NCBI GenBank assembly: GCA_946625485.1
Contig: CAMOTB010000006.1
Span: 1-48,151, forward strand
Origin: an uncultured Bacteroidales bacterium
GTDB taxonomy: Bacteria > Bacteroidota > Bacteroidia > Bacteroidales > UBA932
DNA: 48,151 nucleotides
Reading direction: 5' to 3'
The position numbers and the translations under genes were made by a program. Below are positions 24,799-34,338 of the stretch, in pieces. The stretch's first letter is position 1. Every line of letters begins with the position of its first letter. Under the pieces are notes generated by a model, which did not search any database, had not been told where the DNA came from, and worked only from the letters and a program-made list of their open reading frames with translations.

Positions 24799-26202
24799 AT
24801 GGAAAAAAACATCAGAACCAAAGTCAAGGACCTGCTCTTGCAGGAGCCGGGTCAAGTCGTGCTTGCCAAAGGTTGGGTAAGGACCAAGAGAGGAAACAAA
24901 GGCATCGCATTCATTGCGCTCAATGACGGTTCAACGATCAATAATATCCAGATTGTCGTCGATAAGACCCTCTTCCCCGAGGATTTGCTTCCCCGGATAA
25001 CGACAGGAGCCTGTATCGGTGTGACCGGGACCCTGGTCGAGTCGGTCGGCAGCGGCCAGGCCGTCGAGATCCAGGCTCGGGAGATCGAGATCTACGGAGA
25101 GTGTGATCCGATGCGCTACCCGCTTCAGAAAAAGGATACTTCGTTTGAATATCTGCGCAGCGTCGCGCACATGAGGATGAGGACCAACACCTTCGGTGCT
25201 GTCTTGCGGATCCGCAACCAGATGGCTTTCGCGATCCATGAGTATTTCCACGGCAAGGGGTTCGTGTATCTGCATACGCCGCTGATCACCGCATCGGATG
25301 CCGAGGGTGCCGGCCAGATGTTCCATGTCACGACGATGGATCTGGACAACATCCCCAAGAACAAAAAGGGACAGGTGGACTTCACCAAGGATTTCTTCGG
25401 CAAGGAAACCAGCCTGACGGTCAGCGGACAGCTGGAAGGGGAGCTCGGTGCGACGGCCCTGGGCGAAATCTACACTTTCGGCCCGACTTTCCGTGCGGAG
25501 AATTCCAATACGCCCCGTCATCTGGCCGAGTTCTGGATGATCGAGCCGGAAATGGCCTTCTATGATATCAATGACAACATGGATCTGGCCGAGGACTTCA
25601 TCAAGCATCTGGTCCAGTATGCGTTGGATCATTGCATGGATGACATCCGGTTCCTCAATGACCGGTACGACAACGAATTGATCGACCGGCTCAAAGGGGT
25701 CATTTCGACGGATTTCGTACGCCTGGAATACACGGAAGGGATCAAGATCCTCGAGCAGGCCGTCGCTGACGGTGTCCAGTTCGAGTATCCCGTTTCCTGG
25801 GGTGTCGATCTCCAGAGCGAGCATGAGCGTTACCTGGTTGAGAAACATTTCGGAAAGCCCGTCATCCTGACCGGTTATCCCAAGGATATCAAGGCCTTCT
25901 ATATGAAGCAGAACGAAGATGGCAAGACGGTCCGCGCCATGGATGTCCTCTTCCCGAAGATCGGCGAGATCATCGGCGGATCGGAGCGTGAGGCTTCCTT
26001 GGAGAAGTTGGAAAACCGGATCGACGAGTTGAAGATGAGCCGTAAGAACCTCGAGTGGTATATCGATACCCGCCGTTTCGGTTCCTGTCCTCACAGCGGC
26101 TTCGGACTGGGTTTCGAGCGTCTTCTGCTTTTCGTGACGGGCATGACCAATATCCGGGATGTCATCCCCTTCCCGCGTACGCCCAAAAACGCTGAATTTT
26201 AG
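24799..26202 (+). CDS. asnS: Asparaginyl-tRNA synthetase
   Basis: 467-residue class II synthetase charging tRNA-Asn. The N-terminal OB-fold anticodon-binding domain occupies about 1-120. Motif 2 appears in [20 protein letters not shown] (near 233-252), and motif 3 in [16 protein letters not shown] near the C-terminus, with the final [10 protein letters not shown] typical of AsnRS. Length is normal. It has its own consensus promoter; udk follows after 32 nt and tonB after that, probably on the same transcript. Confidence 0.98.
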   Translation: MEKNIRTKVKDLLLQEPGQVVLAKGWVRTKRGNKGIAFIALNDGSTINNIQIVVDKTLFPEDLLPRITTGACIGVTGTLVESVGSGQAVEIQAREIEIYGECDPMRYPLQKKDTSFEYLRSVAHMRMRTNTFGAVLRIRNQMAFAIHEYFHGKGFVYLHTPLITASDAEGAGQMFHVTTMDLDNIPKNKKGQVDFTKDFFGKETSLTVSGQLEGELGATALGEIYTFGPTFRAENSNTPRHLAEFWMIEPEMAFYDINDNMDLAEDFIKHLVQYALDHCMDDIRFLNDRYDNELIDRLKGVISTDFVRLEYTEGIKILEQAVADGVQFEYPVSWGVDLQSEHERYLVEKHFGKPVILTGYPKDIKAFYMKQNEDGKTVRAMDVLFPKIGEIIGGSEREASLEKLENRIDELKMSRKNLEWYIDTRRFGSCPHSGFGLGFERLLLFVTGMTNIRDVIPFPRTPKNAEF

Positions 26203-26234
26203 TTATCAGTTCCACCCACAAACACGAAACAGCC

Positions 26235-26855
26235 ATGTTGGTAATCGGAATCGCCGGTGGATCCGGATCAGGCAAGACAACCGTGGTCCGCGCTATCCAG
26301 GAGAGGCTTCAGAACGAAAGGGTCGTCGTCATCCCGCAGGACTCCTATTACAAGGACCTGTCGGATGCGTCGGATGAAGAAAAGCGCAATCACAATTTCG
26401 ACCATCCGGAAGCAATCGACTGGGAGTTGCTCTGCCAGCAGCTTGCCTCCCTCAAAAACGGTGAGACGATCCATCAGCCGGTGTATTCCTATATCTCCTG
26501 CTCCCGTTCCAAGACGGAGACGGTGAAAGTCGATCCCGCCGATGTGATCATCATCGAAGGAATCCTGATCTTCACCTGCAAGGAGCTGGTGGACCAGCTG
26601 GATGTCAAGATCTTTGTGGATGCCGATGATGATGACCGGCTGATGCGTGTCATGGCCCGGGATATCATGGAGCGCGGCAAGGACGTGCGTTGGGTGATCG
26701 AGCGGTACAGCAAAACGGTCAAGCCGATGTACATCCAGTTCATCGAGCCCAGCAAGCGTTTTGCCGACATCATCGTTCCGCAGGGCGGTCACAACAAGGT
26801 TGCGATCGACGTGATTTCTGCAACGATCGAGAAGTATCTGAATATCGGCGCATAA
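26235..26855 (+). CDS. udk: Uridine kinase
   Basis: 206-residue pyrimidine-salvage enzyme phosphorylating uridine or cytidine. The Walker A motif GGSGSGKT is at residues 8-15. The family blocks QDSYYKD, NHNFDHPEAIDWELL and IIEGILIF are present, followed by the lid region around RLMRVMARDIMERGKDV. Length matches E. coli Udk (213). It lies between asnS and a tonB-like gene with short spacers. Confidence 0.97.
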   Translation: MLVIGIAGGSGSGKTTVVRAIQERLQNERVVVIPQDSYYKDLSDASDEEKRNHNFDHPEAIDWELLCQQLASLKNGETIHQPVYSYISCSRSKTETVKVDPADVIIIEGILIFTCKELVDQLDVKIFVDADDDDRLMRVMARDIMERGKDVRWVIERYSKTVKPMYIQFIEPSKRFADIIVPQGGHNKVAIDVISATIEKYLNIGA

Positions 26856-26867
26856 ACCCTTTATCCC

Positions 26868-27578
26868 GTGTCCCGGTTCAGTAAGGAAGATAAGGCAGGC
26901 CTCTATATCACTGTGATATTCCATCTCGCAGTGCTGATCGTCTTGCTGGCTACGCAACTGGGATTTTCCATCGCCAAGGAGAACTCGTTTGTCCTGGATT
27001 TTACCAAGCAGGAGGAGGCCGAAAAGACCCAGAAGGAGGAAGTCTTCAAGGAAGATATCTCCGAACGGATCGAGCGCATGCTTTCTGCTGCGGGCAGCAT
27101 TCCGATCCGGAATATCGCCGTGGACAGGGGAGCGCTCAAGGATGACCGGGGGACCAATGCCGAGGAACTCTACAAGGATGCCGAACGCCTGCAGCAAGAG
27201 CTTAATAACGGTGCTCCGCTGCCCAAGGATGAGTTGGTGTACGAGTATAAGAAAACGGAAACCGGAGGCCCCAAGAAGTCCTCGGAATCGAGCTACAGCG
27301 GTCCTTCCGTCGTTTCCTGGGAACTTGAAGGCCGGAAGGCCAGCCGGCTTCCCATCCCGGCCTACCGTTGTATGGGGGCCGGAATGGTGACCGTCATCAT
27401 CTCCGTCGATCCGCAGGGAAATGTCATCAACGCAAAAGTTGAGGATGCCCTGTCTTCTCCGGATGGCTGTCTGCGCAATTTTGCGATCCGGGCTGCCCGT
27501 CTCTCCAAGTTCTCCGCATCGTCTTCGGCACCGCCCAAGCAGATCGGCAATATCGTGTATCAGTTCATCGCCCAGTAG
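26868..27578 (+). CDS. TonB-like energy transducer
   Basis: 236-residue protein with a GTG start, a single membrane anchor (about residues 13-33, LYITVIFHLAVLIVLLATQL), a charged coiled-coil-like linker rich in Glu and Lys (40-130), and a C-terminal TonB-like domain (GMVTVIISVDPQGNVINAKV, about 168-187, then ARLSKFSASSSAPPKQIGNI). The proline-rich spanning region of classical TonB is absent. It converges on the exbD-exbD-4TM-exbB operon across a bidirectional terminator, so the complete energising complex is encoded here on two transcripts. It probably powers SusC-type transporters, though partner specificity is unknown. Confidence 0.82.
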   Translation: MSRFSKEDKAGLYITVIFHLAVLIVLLATQLGFSIAKENSFVLDFTKQEEAEKTQKEEVFKEDISERIERMLSAAGSIPIRNIAVDRGALKDDRGTNAEELYKDAERLQQELNNGAPLPKDELVYEYKKTETGGPKKSSESSYSGPSVVSWELEGRKASRLPIPAYRCMGAGMVTVIISVDPQGNVINAKVEDALSSPDGCLRNFAIRAARLSKFSASSSAPPKQIGNIVYQFIAQ

Positions 27579-27614
27579 CCTGCTCCGCGCTGCTGCGGCC
27601 GGAAGATGTAAAAG

Positions 27615-27650
27615 AAAACGGCTGGAAATAATCCAGCCGTTTTTCTTTTT
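27615..27650. terminator. Bidirectional terminator between tonB and exbD
   Basis: AAAACGGCTGG and CCAGCCGTTTT form an 11-bp stem around AAATAAT, with a T-rich tract on the plus side and a matching A-rich tract upstream that serves the minus strand. Confidence 0.9.
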
Positions 27651-27671
27651 ATGTGAGGAAAGTACGGAGCT

Positions 27672-28136
27672 TTACTCCGTCTTTCTTGATGCATACATGA
27701 TCTTCAGCGCGGAGCATCTTCTGAGCTCCTGCTTCACATCTGTAATGATACCCATTCTGACGTCTTCGTCGGCACGGATGACCGTCTGCATGAAACTGCG
27801 GTCACCTTCACTCATGCTTTCACGTTCGGCCGCGATAAAGTCACGGATGTCGTCGATGGACTTGAAAGAGTCATTCAGCTGGATACGGGCATCCGTACCG
27901 AACTGGGCCTGGTAGTTCTTCGTCGGGGTTCCGATGTTGATGTAAGAAGCCAGATCCTTTCTTTCGAGCTTGACAACCTCGGATGCTTCGGGAAGCTTCA
28001 CGATGACTTTGTTCTCGGTCTCACGCAGCTGCGTCGTAACCATGAAGAAGAACAGAAGCATGAAGACGATATCGGAAAGGGAACTGGAGGTAATTGCAGG
28101 TACCTCTTTGTTTTTACTTCCACCAAATCTTGACAT
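27672..28136 (-). CDS. exbD: ExbD/TolR family biopolymer transport protein
   Basis: 154-residue inner-membrane subunit of the proton-driven ExbB-ExbD-TonB motor. One membrane helix (about 20-36) contains the essential aspartate, Asp22 in SSSLSDIVFMLLFFFM. The periplasmic domain follows and includes a NxGTPTKN segment. It is the last gene of a four-gene operon and starts 17 nt after a second exbD. Two different ExbD proteins per operon are usual in Bacteroidetes. Confidence 0.93.
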   Translation of the reverse strand: MSRFGGSKNKEVPAITSSSLSDIVFMLLFFFMVTTQLRETENKVIVKLPEASEVVKLERKDLASYINIGTPTKNYQAQFGTDARIQLNDSFKSIDDIRDFIAAERESMSEGDRSFMQTVIRADEDVRMGIITDVKQELRRCSALKIMYASRKTE

Positions 28137-28153
28137 AATCTTATCCTCCTATT

Positions 28154-28735
28154 TTATCTTCTCTTGGCTACATCCTTAGGCTCAGCCTCGGAGATGTTCT
28201 GCGGGATCGCTTTCTTGGCGATATCCTGCTGCTCCTCGGTGAGCTGGATGAAAGGTTTGCCGTAATTCTTGAATGCAAAATCGTCACGCAACTCGTTGAT
28301 CGCTTTCACCAGCTCGTTCTGGACGGCGATGTAAGCGTGATAGCTCGTACCACGGTCGTTCTGGAGGGAAATGACGCCCTTGGAGACCGGATATTTGCCA
28401 TAACCTTCGATATCAATCTCTTCCTTTTCGGGGAGGTTGGGGTCGTTGGTGGGGTTGGTGAGGAATTCTCTGATCTTGTCTTTAAGCTGGCTAACGTCAA
28501 TGGGTTCACTACCTGCAAGAAGCCTGTCAGCCGAGTTGATCTTGACAATGATGATGTTTCTGCGGTTCACCTTCTGGTCATCCACTTTCTGGTCTTTCTC
28601 AGGCATGGGAGGGAGACGACGGGAAAGACCCGTCTGCGATCCCATAGTGGTGGTCATCAGGAAGTAACACAAGAGCAGGAACGCAATGTCGGCTGTCGAG
28701 CTGGAGTTGATTGCGGGTGTTTTCTTTTTAGCCAT
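28154..28735 (-). CDS. exbD: ExbD/TolR family biopolymer transport protein, second copy
   Basis: 193-residue ExbD paralogue. The membrane helix (about 14-31) carries Asp16 in SSSTADIAFLLLCYFLMTTT. It is longer than the neighbouring ExbD, and its periplasmic domain has a Pro/Lys-rich region just after the membrane (residues 36-52). It starts 7 nt after the 4-TM protein gene. The two ExbD proteins differ enough that they probably form a heteromeric plug or serve different TonB partners. Confidence 0.93.
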   Translation of the reverse strand: MAKKKTPAINSSSTADIAFLLLCYFLMTTTMGSQTGLSRRLPPMPEKDQKVDDQKVNRRNIIIVKINSADRLLAGSEPIDVSQLKDKIREFLTNPTNDPNLPEKEEIDIEGYGKYPVSKGVISLQNDRGTSYHAYIAVQNELVKAINELRDDFAFKNYGKPFIQLTEEQQDIAKKAIPQNISEAEPKDVAKRR

Positions 28736-28742
28736 AGCCTAA

Positions 28743-29186
28743 TTACTTTTTGTTGCGGATAGCCATCATGATCTCGCCAAAAATGATAGCGATGATCGAA
28801 AGGGCACCGGTGAAGTAAGTCAGATTGAGAATGGTATCAGTCAGTTTGAGCTCACTGGCAGTAGGCAGTTTCGCATTCGTCCACTGGAGCGGCATCTTGC
28901 CGGGGGCGATCAGGTATGCGATGAAGCACACAGCCGCGATGACCAAAAGGCCGACACCCAGCCTGACGAGGCTCTTCGGATCGTTCTTGGCGCTGATGAT
29001 CAGGCCAAATACCACGACGGCCAGGATGGCGAGGCCGAGGATGGCGTAGGCCCAATAGAGGAGGACGTTGACAGCTCTGCCATCATTGGCTTCGAAGCCC
29101 GTAAGGAACCCCCAAACCAAGAGGACGACGCTGATAACGACCAGCACCCACATCACGAGTTTGAATAATTTGTTATAGTTCTTCAT
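28743..29186 (-). CDS. Four-helix membrane protein of the exb operon
   Basis: 147-residue protein with four predicted membrane helices (about 8-28, 42-64, 74-94 and 118-142) and little else. No enzymatic motif is visible. It lies between exbB and the exbD genes with short spacers (36 and 7 nt), so it is very likely an accessory part of the motor complex or its assembly. Similar small membrane proteins occur at this position in other Bacteroidales exb operons as far as I recall; no function is known to me. Confidence 0.8.
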   Translation of the reverse strand: MKNYNKLFKLVMWVLVVISVVLLVWGFLTGFEANDGRAVNVLLYWAYAILGLAILAVVVFGLIISAKNDPKSLVRLGVGLLVIAAVCFIAYLIAPGKMPLQWTNAKLPTASELKLTDTILNLTYFTGALSIIAIIFGEIMMAIRNKK

Positions 29187-29222
29187 TATGAACTGTGCTT
29201 TTCAATCAGTCAATCAGAAAGA

Positions 29223-30002
29223 TTATTTCTTGGTAAGGATGTCGACCAGGTCGATGGAAGACTCTTCCATGTCGATGGTGATGGAGTCGATCTTGGCGAG
29301 GATGTAGTTGTAGAACACCTGCAGGATCATAGCGACGATCAGACCGCCGACGGTGGTGATCAGAGCGACCTTCATACCACCAGCAACAACGTTCGGGGAA
29401 ATGTCACCGGCAGCCTGGATAGCATCGAAAGCCTGGATCATACCGATAACGGTACCGAGGAATCCGAGGGACGGGGCGATGGCGATGAAGAGGGAGATCC
29501 AGCTCAGACCGTTCTCCAGTCTGCTCTGCTCGACGGAGCCGGCGGAAACGATGTGCTTCTCGACGACGTCGATGCCCTCATTGTAGTGCTGCAGGCCATC
29601 GTAGAAAATACGGGCGACAGGGCCACGGGTCTCACGGCAGAGATCCTTGGCAGCCTCAACGCCACCCTTCTTGAAAGCGTCCTCGACCTGGGAGACGAAC
29701 TTCTTCGCATTGGTCTTCGCGAACGTGAGGTAGAGGATTCTTTCAATGGCGAGAGCCAGACCGATGATCAAGCAGATGATGATCAGGGACATGAAACCGG
29801 CGCCACCCTCGATGAACTTGGTCTTCAGGGCCTGATGGAGAGGGACCTCGGACTTGACGTCAAAAGGATTGACCTCGTTGGAGGGAGCTGCAACCTGCTC
29901 GGTAGCGGCGGCAGGAGCGGCCTGTCCGTCCTGAGCGGAAGCGACGTTAGCAGAGACGACCAGAAGGGTCATAGCTGCCAAAACCATGAAAAATTTTTTC
30001 AT
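29223..30002 (-). CDS. exbB: ExbB/TolQ/MotA family proton channel
   Basis: 259-residue inner-membrane proton channel that drives TonB. It has an N-terminal signal-peptide-like segment (to about residue 23, ASAQ), a short periplasmic Ala/Pro-rich stretch, then three membrane helices near 69-92, 163-190 and 202-232. The last two contain the conserved MotA/ExbB core (APSLGFLGTVIGMIQAFDAI; ALITTVGGLIVAMILQVFYN). It is first in the operon. The 122-nt AT-rich region upstream (30003-30124) should hold the promoter, but no exact TAnnTTTG is visible there. Confidence 0.95.
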   Translation of the reverse strand: MKKFFMVLAAMTLLVVSANVASAQDGQAAPAAATEQVAAPSNEVNPFDVKSEVPLHQALKTKFIEGGAGFMSLIIICLIIGLALAIERILYLTFAKTNAKKFVSQVEDAFKKGGVEAAKDLCRETRGPVARIFYDGLQHYNEGIDVVEKHIVSAGSVEQSRLENGLSWISLFIAIAPSLGFLGTVIGMIQAFDAIQAAGDISPNVVAGGMKVALITTVGGLIVAMILQVFYNYILAKIDSITIDMEESSIDLVDILTKK

Positions 30003-30124
30003 AATGTTTTTGTGAGATTAATTAATAAAGTATTAAATAGTTACTATGTTTCGTGTCAATAGGCTTACTTATATGCGCCTATAAAACCTGTGCAATTTAG
30101 CAAATTATTTCCAAATCACAATAA

Positions 30125-31165
30125 TTATTTGGTGATTTCTCCTTTCAAGTCGAGGTCGAAAAGTGCTTTGACCTGTCCGTTGTCCCCGTATTTCCCCAGC
30201 AGGTGAAAGAGTTTGGCAAGGGCGCTTTCCGTCGTGCTGTCATAGCCGGAAACCGTACCGGCTTCCAGAAGCGGTTTCCCGGTCGCATAGAGGTTCATGT
30301 TGACGCATCCGCTGGGACATTGAGTCACGTTGACCAGGACTTTCCCCATCCGGTTGGCTTCCCGGATGATGTCCAGGAACCATGCGGCGGTGGGGGCGTT
30401 GCCGGAACCATAGGTCTCTATGATGACGGCACGCGTCTCGCTTCCGAGCAGGATGTTCTTCACCACCTGGGGCGTGATGCCGGGATGGATCTTCAGGATG
30501 GAAACCCTCGTGTCCAGCCGCGTGTCGATCCGGAAAGGCTCGCCCTCTTCCGGACGGCGGATGAGCGCCTCGTTGTATCGGATGTTGATCCCGGCCTCGG
30601 CAAGGGGCGGGAGGTTGGGGGAGGCGAAGGCATCAAATTGTTCGGCGCTGATCTTGGTGGTCCGATTGCCGCGCAACAGCTTGGAACCAAAGTAGATACA
30701 GACTTCCGGAACGACGGCGGTCCCGTCCGACCGCCGGGCGGAAGCGATCTCTACGGCGGAAATCAGGTTTTCTTTGCCATCCGTCCGCGGGATGCCGATG
30801 GGCAGCTGGCTGCCGGTAAAGATAACCGGTTTGGACAGCCCGTCCAGCATGAAACTGAGAGCTGACGCCGAGTAGGACATGGTGTCCGTCCCATGCAGGA
30901 CCAGGAATCCGTCGTAACGGTCATAGTGATCCCGGATGACGGCGGCGAGTTTCTGCCAGAGTCCCGGCTCCACGTCGGAGGAATCGATCAGCGGATCGAA
31001 GGTGTAGGAATCGATCTTGAAGGCGAATTTGGCCAGTTCCGGCACCTCTTCGAGGATTTGGCTGAAATCGAAGGGCTTGAGCGTCTGGTCCGTGGCGTCG
31101 GCTTTCATGCCGATCGTTCCCCCCGTATAGATGATCAATAGGGAGGATCTGTGTTTTTTTATCAT
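30125..31165 (-). CDS. ansA: Type I L-asparaginase
   Basis: 346-residue cytoplasmic asparaginase, hydrolysing asparagine to aspartate and ammonia. The first catalytic threonine is Thr17 in YTGGTIG, and the second motif is LHGTDTMSYSAS. The C-terminal half contains the expected VIIETYGSGNAP motif. A longer frame runs upstream to 31381, but the start at 31165 gives the normal N-terminus and overlaps the tatD stop by 4 nt (ATGA). Length matches E. coli AnsA (338). No signal peptide is visible, which fits the type I enzyme. Confidence 0.96.
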   Translation of the reverse strand: MIKKHRSSLLIIYTGGTIGMKADATDQTLKPFDFSQILEEVPELAKFAFKIDSYTFDPLIDSSDVEPGLWQKLAAVIRDHYDRYDGFLVLHGTDTMSYSASALSFMLDGLSKPVIFTGSQLPIGIPRTDGKENLISAVEIASARRSDGTAVVPEVCIYFGSKLLRGNRTTKISAEQFDAFASPNLPPLAEAGINIRYNEALIRRPEEGEPFRIDTRLDTRVSILKIHPGITPQVVKNILLGSETRAVIIETYGSGNAPTAAWFLDIIREANRMGKVLVNVTQCPSGCVNMNLYATGKPLLEAGTVSGYDSTTESALAKLFHLLGKYGDNGQVKALFDLDLKGEITK

Positions 31166-31929
31166 ATTCCGAACAATTCCTGGGCATTCTGGGTGGTCCG
31201 GGCTGCGACCTCTTCCAAGGTCGTGCCCTTCAGTTCTGCAATCTTGGCGGCGATGAGCGGGATGTAGGCGCTTTCGTTGCGCGTGCCGCGGTGGGGGACC
31301 GGAGTCAGATACGGTGCGTCCGTTTCCAACAGGAGGCGGTCCAGGGGCACTTTCCGGACGACTTCGGCGAGGGAGGCGCACTTGAAGGTGACGACACCTC
31401 CGATCCCCAGCCTCCAGTCCCCGTAGCGCTGGAGCTGCAGGAAGGTCTCATAGCTTCCGCTGTAGGCGTGCATGTTTCCCCGCAGTCCGAGGTGGCTGCA
31501 ATCCTTGACGATGGCGAGGAAATCTTCCGTCGCCTCCCGCAGGTGGATGTTGACGGGCAGATTCAGGGCTGCGGCCCATTCCAGCTGGATGCGGAAGGCT
31601 TCCCGCTGTTCTTTGGCGAAGTCCGCGCCATAGTGATAATCCAGTCCGATCTCCCCGATGGCGACGACAGGGCGGTCCTTCCACCGCTCCAGTTCATCGA
31701 TCTCGTCGCGCCAGTTCGCATCGACGGAGCCGGGGTACAGCCCCAGCATGGGGAAGAGGACGCCGGGGTGCCTTTCGACGAGGGAGAACATCCTCTCCCG
31801 TTCTTTCGAATCGATGTCGGCTTGGAGCATCTTGCCCACGCCGGCCTCCAGGGCCCGCCGGATATAGTCTTCCTCTTCTCCGGCAAAAGCTTCGTCCGCG
31901 ATATGGGTATGTGTGTCGATGTATTCCAT
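31162..31929 (-). CDS. tatD: TatD family metal-dependent hydrolase
   Basis: 255-residue TIM-barrel metallohydrolase; family members act as 3'-5' DNases or related hydrolases. Metal-binding HTH (His7, His9 in IDTHTH) is followed by IGEIGLDYHYG, PVNIHLREA, RGNMHAYSG and LLLETDAPYLTP, all family hallmarks. An upstream ATG at 31941 adds four residues, but it lies inside the possible -7 box at 31939-31946, so 31929 is preferred. It sits between dprA (24 nt upstream) and ansA (4-nt overlap) in a minus-strand operon. Confidence 0.94.
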   Translation of the reverse strand: MEYIDTHTHIADEAFAGEEEDYIRRALEAGVGKMLQADIDSKERERMFSLVERHPGVLFPMLGLYPGSVDANWRDEIDELERWKDRPVVAIGEIGLDYHYGADFAKEQREAFRIQLEWAAALNLPVNIHLREATEDFLAIVKDCSHLGLRGNMHAYSGSYETFLQLQRYGDWRLGIGGVVTFKCASLAEVVRKVPLDRLLLETDAPYLTPVPHRGTRNESAYIPLIAAKIAELKGTTLEEVAARTTQNAQELFGI

Positions 31930-31938
31930 GTCGAAATA

Positions 31939-31946
31939 CAAAGGTA
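31939..31946 (-). promoter_or_regulatory. Possible -7 box of tatD-ansA
   Basis: Minus-strand TACCTTTG matches TAnnTTTG and ends 9 nt before the tatD ATG at 31929, which would give a nearly leaderless mRNA. No TTG is seen at the expected -33 place, so it may be fortuitous. Confidence 0.4.
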
Positions 31947-31953
31947 CGCATTT

Positions 31954-33126
31954 TTATCGGACTTTTGTCCGTATCCCGAAGCCTCGCATCAGATCCGCTT
32001 CCAGGATGCCGTCCGCCTCCAGCAGTCCCGTCGCGGATGCGACCTTGGCCTGCGGGCAACGCATCAGGGCTGCGATCTCCTCCTGCGTGATGCCCCTTTG
32101 CTTCTTGACGCAGCCGGCCACGGCAATCAGGAAGTCGATCTCGTCCGGACTCATCGAGCCTTCATACAGGGAGCGGATCTCATCCTTGAGTCGCTCGGCC
32201 GACCGGCGGGACGGCATGCCCAGTCCCAGCTCTTCCATCAGCGTGTCCGGATCCAGGATGGCTTCGGCTATGCGCCTTTTTATCAGCATGTTGCATCCCT
32301 GCGAACGCACGTCATCCGGGCGTCCGGGCAAGGCGAATACGTCCCGGTCGTAGTTGAAAGCGAAATCGGCCGTAATCAACCCGCCGCCTTTCTGCTTGGA
32401 TTCGATCAGGACGGTCGCGCTGCACAGGCCGGCAATGATGCGGTTCCTGCGGAGAAAGTTGATGGCGATCGCCTCCGTACCGGGCGGATAGTCGGTCACC
32501 AGGGCGCAGCCTTCGGTGGCTGCCAGCTGTTCGGCCCATTTCCAGTGGCGGCGGGGATATACGGACGTGATGCCGGTGGGCAGGACCGCGATGGTCGGTA
32601 ACCCGCATGCGAGGGCTGTGGAGTGGGCTACGATGTCGGTCCCGAGGGCGAAACCGCTGACGACGGCCGGTCTGTTCCGGCTGCGGGACATGGCTTCCAC
32701 GATCTTCCTGCACCAATCCCTCCCGTTCATCGACAAGTCCCGTGTCCCCACGACTGCGATGGAAGGACGGCCCTGAAAGAAGATCTTCTCATCCGGAGAA
32801 TCCGCGCGGATATACAGGCCGACGGGAGCATCTTCGCATTCCTTGAGGAGCTGCGGGTACCCGTCTTCCGTCATGCAGAGGAAGCGGCATCCCCGGCGCT
32901 CCAGCTCCGTCAGTTCCCCGGAGCTCCTTTCCAGGGCCTCTTCCGTGATTTCATGCAGATGTTTGGAGAAGGGGCCGAGCAGATCGGTCTTGGAGCGGTG
33001 GTCCAGCCCGAACAGGGCTGCAGCGGATCCCAGTCCTTCGATCAGGCGGTGAGCTATGACGGGCTCATAGCCGAAGATGCGGTTGAGGGTACATGTGGCG
33101 GCCCGTTCCCGTTCCGAAATTTTCAT
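31954..33126 (-). CDS. dprA: DNA-processing protein DprA
   Basis: 390-residue single-stranded-DNA-binding protein that loads RecA during natural transformation and may act in DNA processing. The N-terminal helix-hairpin region occupies about 1-75. The Rossmann-fold core has AVVGTRDLSMNG, SGFALGTDIVAHSTAL, VLPTGITSVYPRRH and FALPGRPDD. A C-terminal winged-helix-like domain follows (about 310-390). Length fits the family (about 370-390). It begins a minus-strand run with tatD and ansA, preceded by the queA terminator. No other competence genes lie in the window. Confidence 0.95.
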   Translation of the reverse strand: MKISERERAATCTLNRIFGYEPVIAHRLIEGLGSAAALFGLDHRSKTDLLGPFSKHLHEITEEALERSSGELTELERRGCRFLCMTEDGYPQLLKECEDAPVGLYIRADSPDEKIFFQGRPSIAVVGTRDLSMNGRDWCRKIVEAMSRSRNRPAVVSGFALGTDIVAHSTALACGLPTIAVLPTGITSVYPRRHWKWAEQLAATEGCALVTDYPPGTEAIAINFLRRNRIIAGLCSATVLIESKQKGGGLITADFAFNYDRDVFALPGRPDDVRSQGCNMLIKRRIAEAILDPDTLMEELGLGMPSRRSAERLKDEIRSLYEGSMSPDEIDFLIAVAGCVKKQRGITQEEIAALMRCPQAKVASATGLLEADGILEADLMRGFGIRTKVR

Positions 33127-33172
33127 CGTTGTCCGGTTTAGTGTTCCGGGCGAACATAATGAAAGTAAACGG

Positions 33173-33214
33173 AAAAAACTTCCGGAAACAGGCAGCGTCC
33201 GGAAGTTTTTATCT
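33173..33214. terminator. Terminator downstream of queA
   Basis: AAAAACTTCCGG (33174-33185) and CCGGAAGTTTTT (33199-33210) form a 12-bp stem with T-rich tracts on both strands. It separates queA from dprA on the minus strand. Confidence 0.85.
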
Positions 33215-33237
33215 TTTTTAAAGGAATATCGCTTTTT

Positions 33238-34293
33238 TTACAGGATCAGCGTCGCGTCTCCGTAAGGGCCGAAACGGTAGCCTTCTTCCAGGGCGACCTG
33301 GTAGGCGTGCATGACATTCTCGAAGCCGCCGAAAGCCGCCTCGGACATCAGCATCGTGGATTCGGGCATATGGAATCCGGTCACGATGGCATCCGGAATG
33401 GAGAACTCGTACGGCGGGAAGATGAACTTGTTGGTCCAGATGTCGTTGGCCTTGACTTCCTTGTCGGTCGTGACATAGGTCTCCAGGGCGCGGACCGTCG
33501 TCGTGCCGACAGCCAGGATCTTGTGGCCGGCGGCCTTGGTCGAATTGATGATCTGGGCCGCTTCCTCCGTGATGATCATCCGCTCGGCATCCATACGATG
33601 CTTGGACAGGTCCTCGACATCGACCTTGCGGAACTGTCCGATACCCATGTGGACGGTGATGAATGCCTTGTTGATGTCTTTGAGGATCATGCGGTTGAAC
33701 AGCTCGCGGCTGAAATGGGTACCGGCAGCCGGGGCGGCGACGGCACCTTCATGCCGGGCGAAAATGGTCTGGTAGTGCTCCTTGTCCTCGGGGGTAACCT
33801 TGGGCTTGATGAAAATGGGGATCGGAGTCTCTCCCAGGCTGAACAAGACTTCCTTGAAATCCTCATAGGGACCGTCATACAGGAAACGCAGGGTCCGGCC
33901 GCGGGAGGTCGTATTGTCGATGACTTCCGCCACCAGGCTGTCATTCTCTCCGAAATAGAGCTTGTTGCCGATACGGATCTTCCGGGCGGGATCCACGATC
34001 ACATCCCAAAGCCGTTGCTCCTTGTTCAGTTCGCGCAGCAGGAAAACCATGATATCCGCGCCGGTCTTCTCTTTCTTGCCGTAGAGCCGGGCGGGCATCA
34101 CCTTCGTGTCATTGAACACGAAAGTGTCTCCTTTGCCGAAATAGTCGATGATATCCTTGAACAGCCGGTGCTCGATTTCTCCGGTCTTTTTGTGAAGAAC
34201 CATCAGCCGGCACTCGTCACGCCATCTGGGAGGTTCCTGTGCGATCCTGTCCTTGGGGAGGATGAATTGGAATTGGGAAAGTTTCATATACAA
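33238..34293 (-). CDS. queA: S-adenosylmethionine:tRNA ribosyltransferase-isomerase
   Basis: 351-residue QueA, transferring the ribosyl part of SAM to preQ1 in tRNA to make epoxyqueuosine. Family motifs are present: [53 protein letters not shown] and [17 protein letters not shown]. Length is standard. A second ATG two codons in (34287) is equally plausible. No queuosine partner genes or preQ1 riboswitch are visible nearby. A strong terminator follows the gene. Confidence 0.98.
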   Translation of the reverse strand: MYMKLSQFQFILPKDRIAQEPPRWRDECRLMVLHKKTGEIEHRLFKDIIDYFGKGDTFVFNDTKVMPARLYGKKEKTGADIMVFLLRELNKEQRLWDVIVDPARKIRIGNKLYFGENDSLVAEVIDNTTSRGRTLRFLYDGPYEDFKEVLFSLGETPIPIFIKPKVTPEDKEHYQTIFARHEGAVAAPAAGTHFSRELFNRMILKDINKAFITVHMGIGQFRKVDVEDLSKHRMDAERMIITEEAAQIINSTKAAGHKILAVGTTTVRALETYVTTDKEVKANDIWTNKFIFPPYEFSIPDAIVTGFHMPESTMLMSEAAFGGFENVMHAYQVALEEGYRFGPYGDATLIL

Positions 34294-34338
34294 TCAATGC
34301 GTGTACTATTAATATACGGACTGGTTGCTCAAAAAGTT

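Noticed and set aside
33127..33240. preQ1 riboswitch associated with queA
   Set aside because: The hairpin at 33173-33214 lies downstream of queA and has the form of a terminator; no riboswitch-like fold is seen upstream of the queA start.
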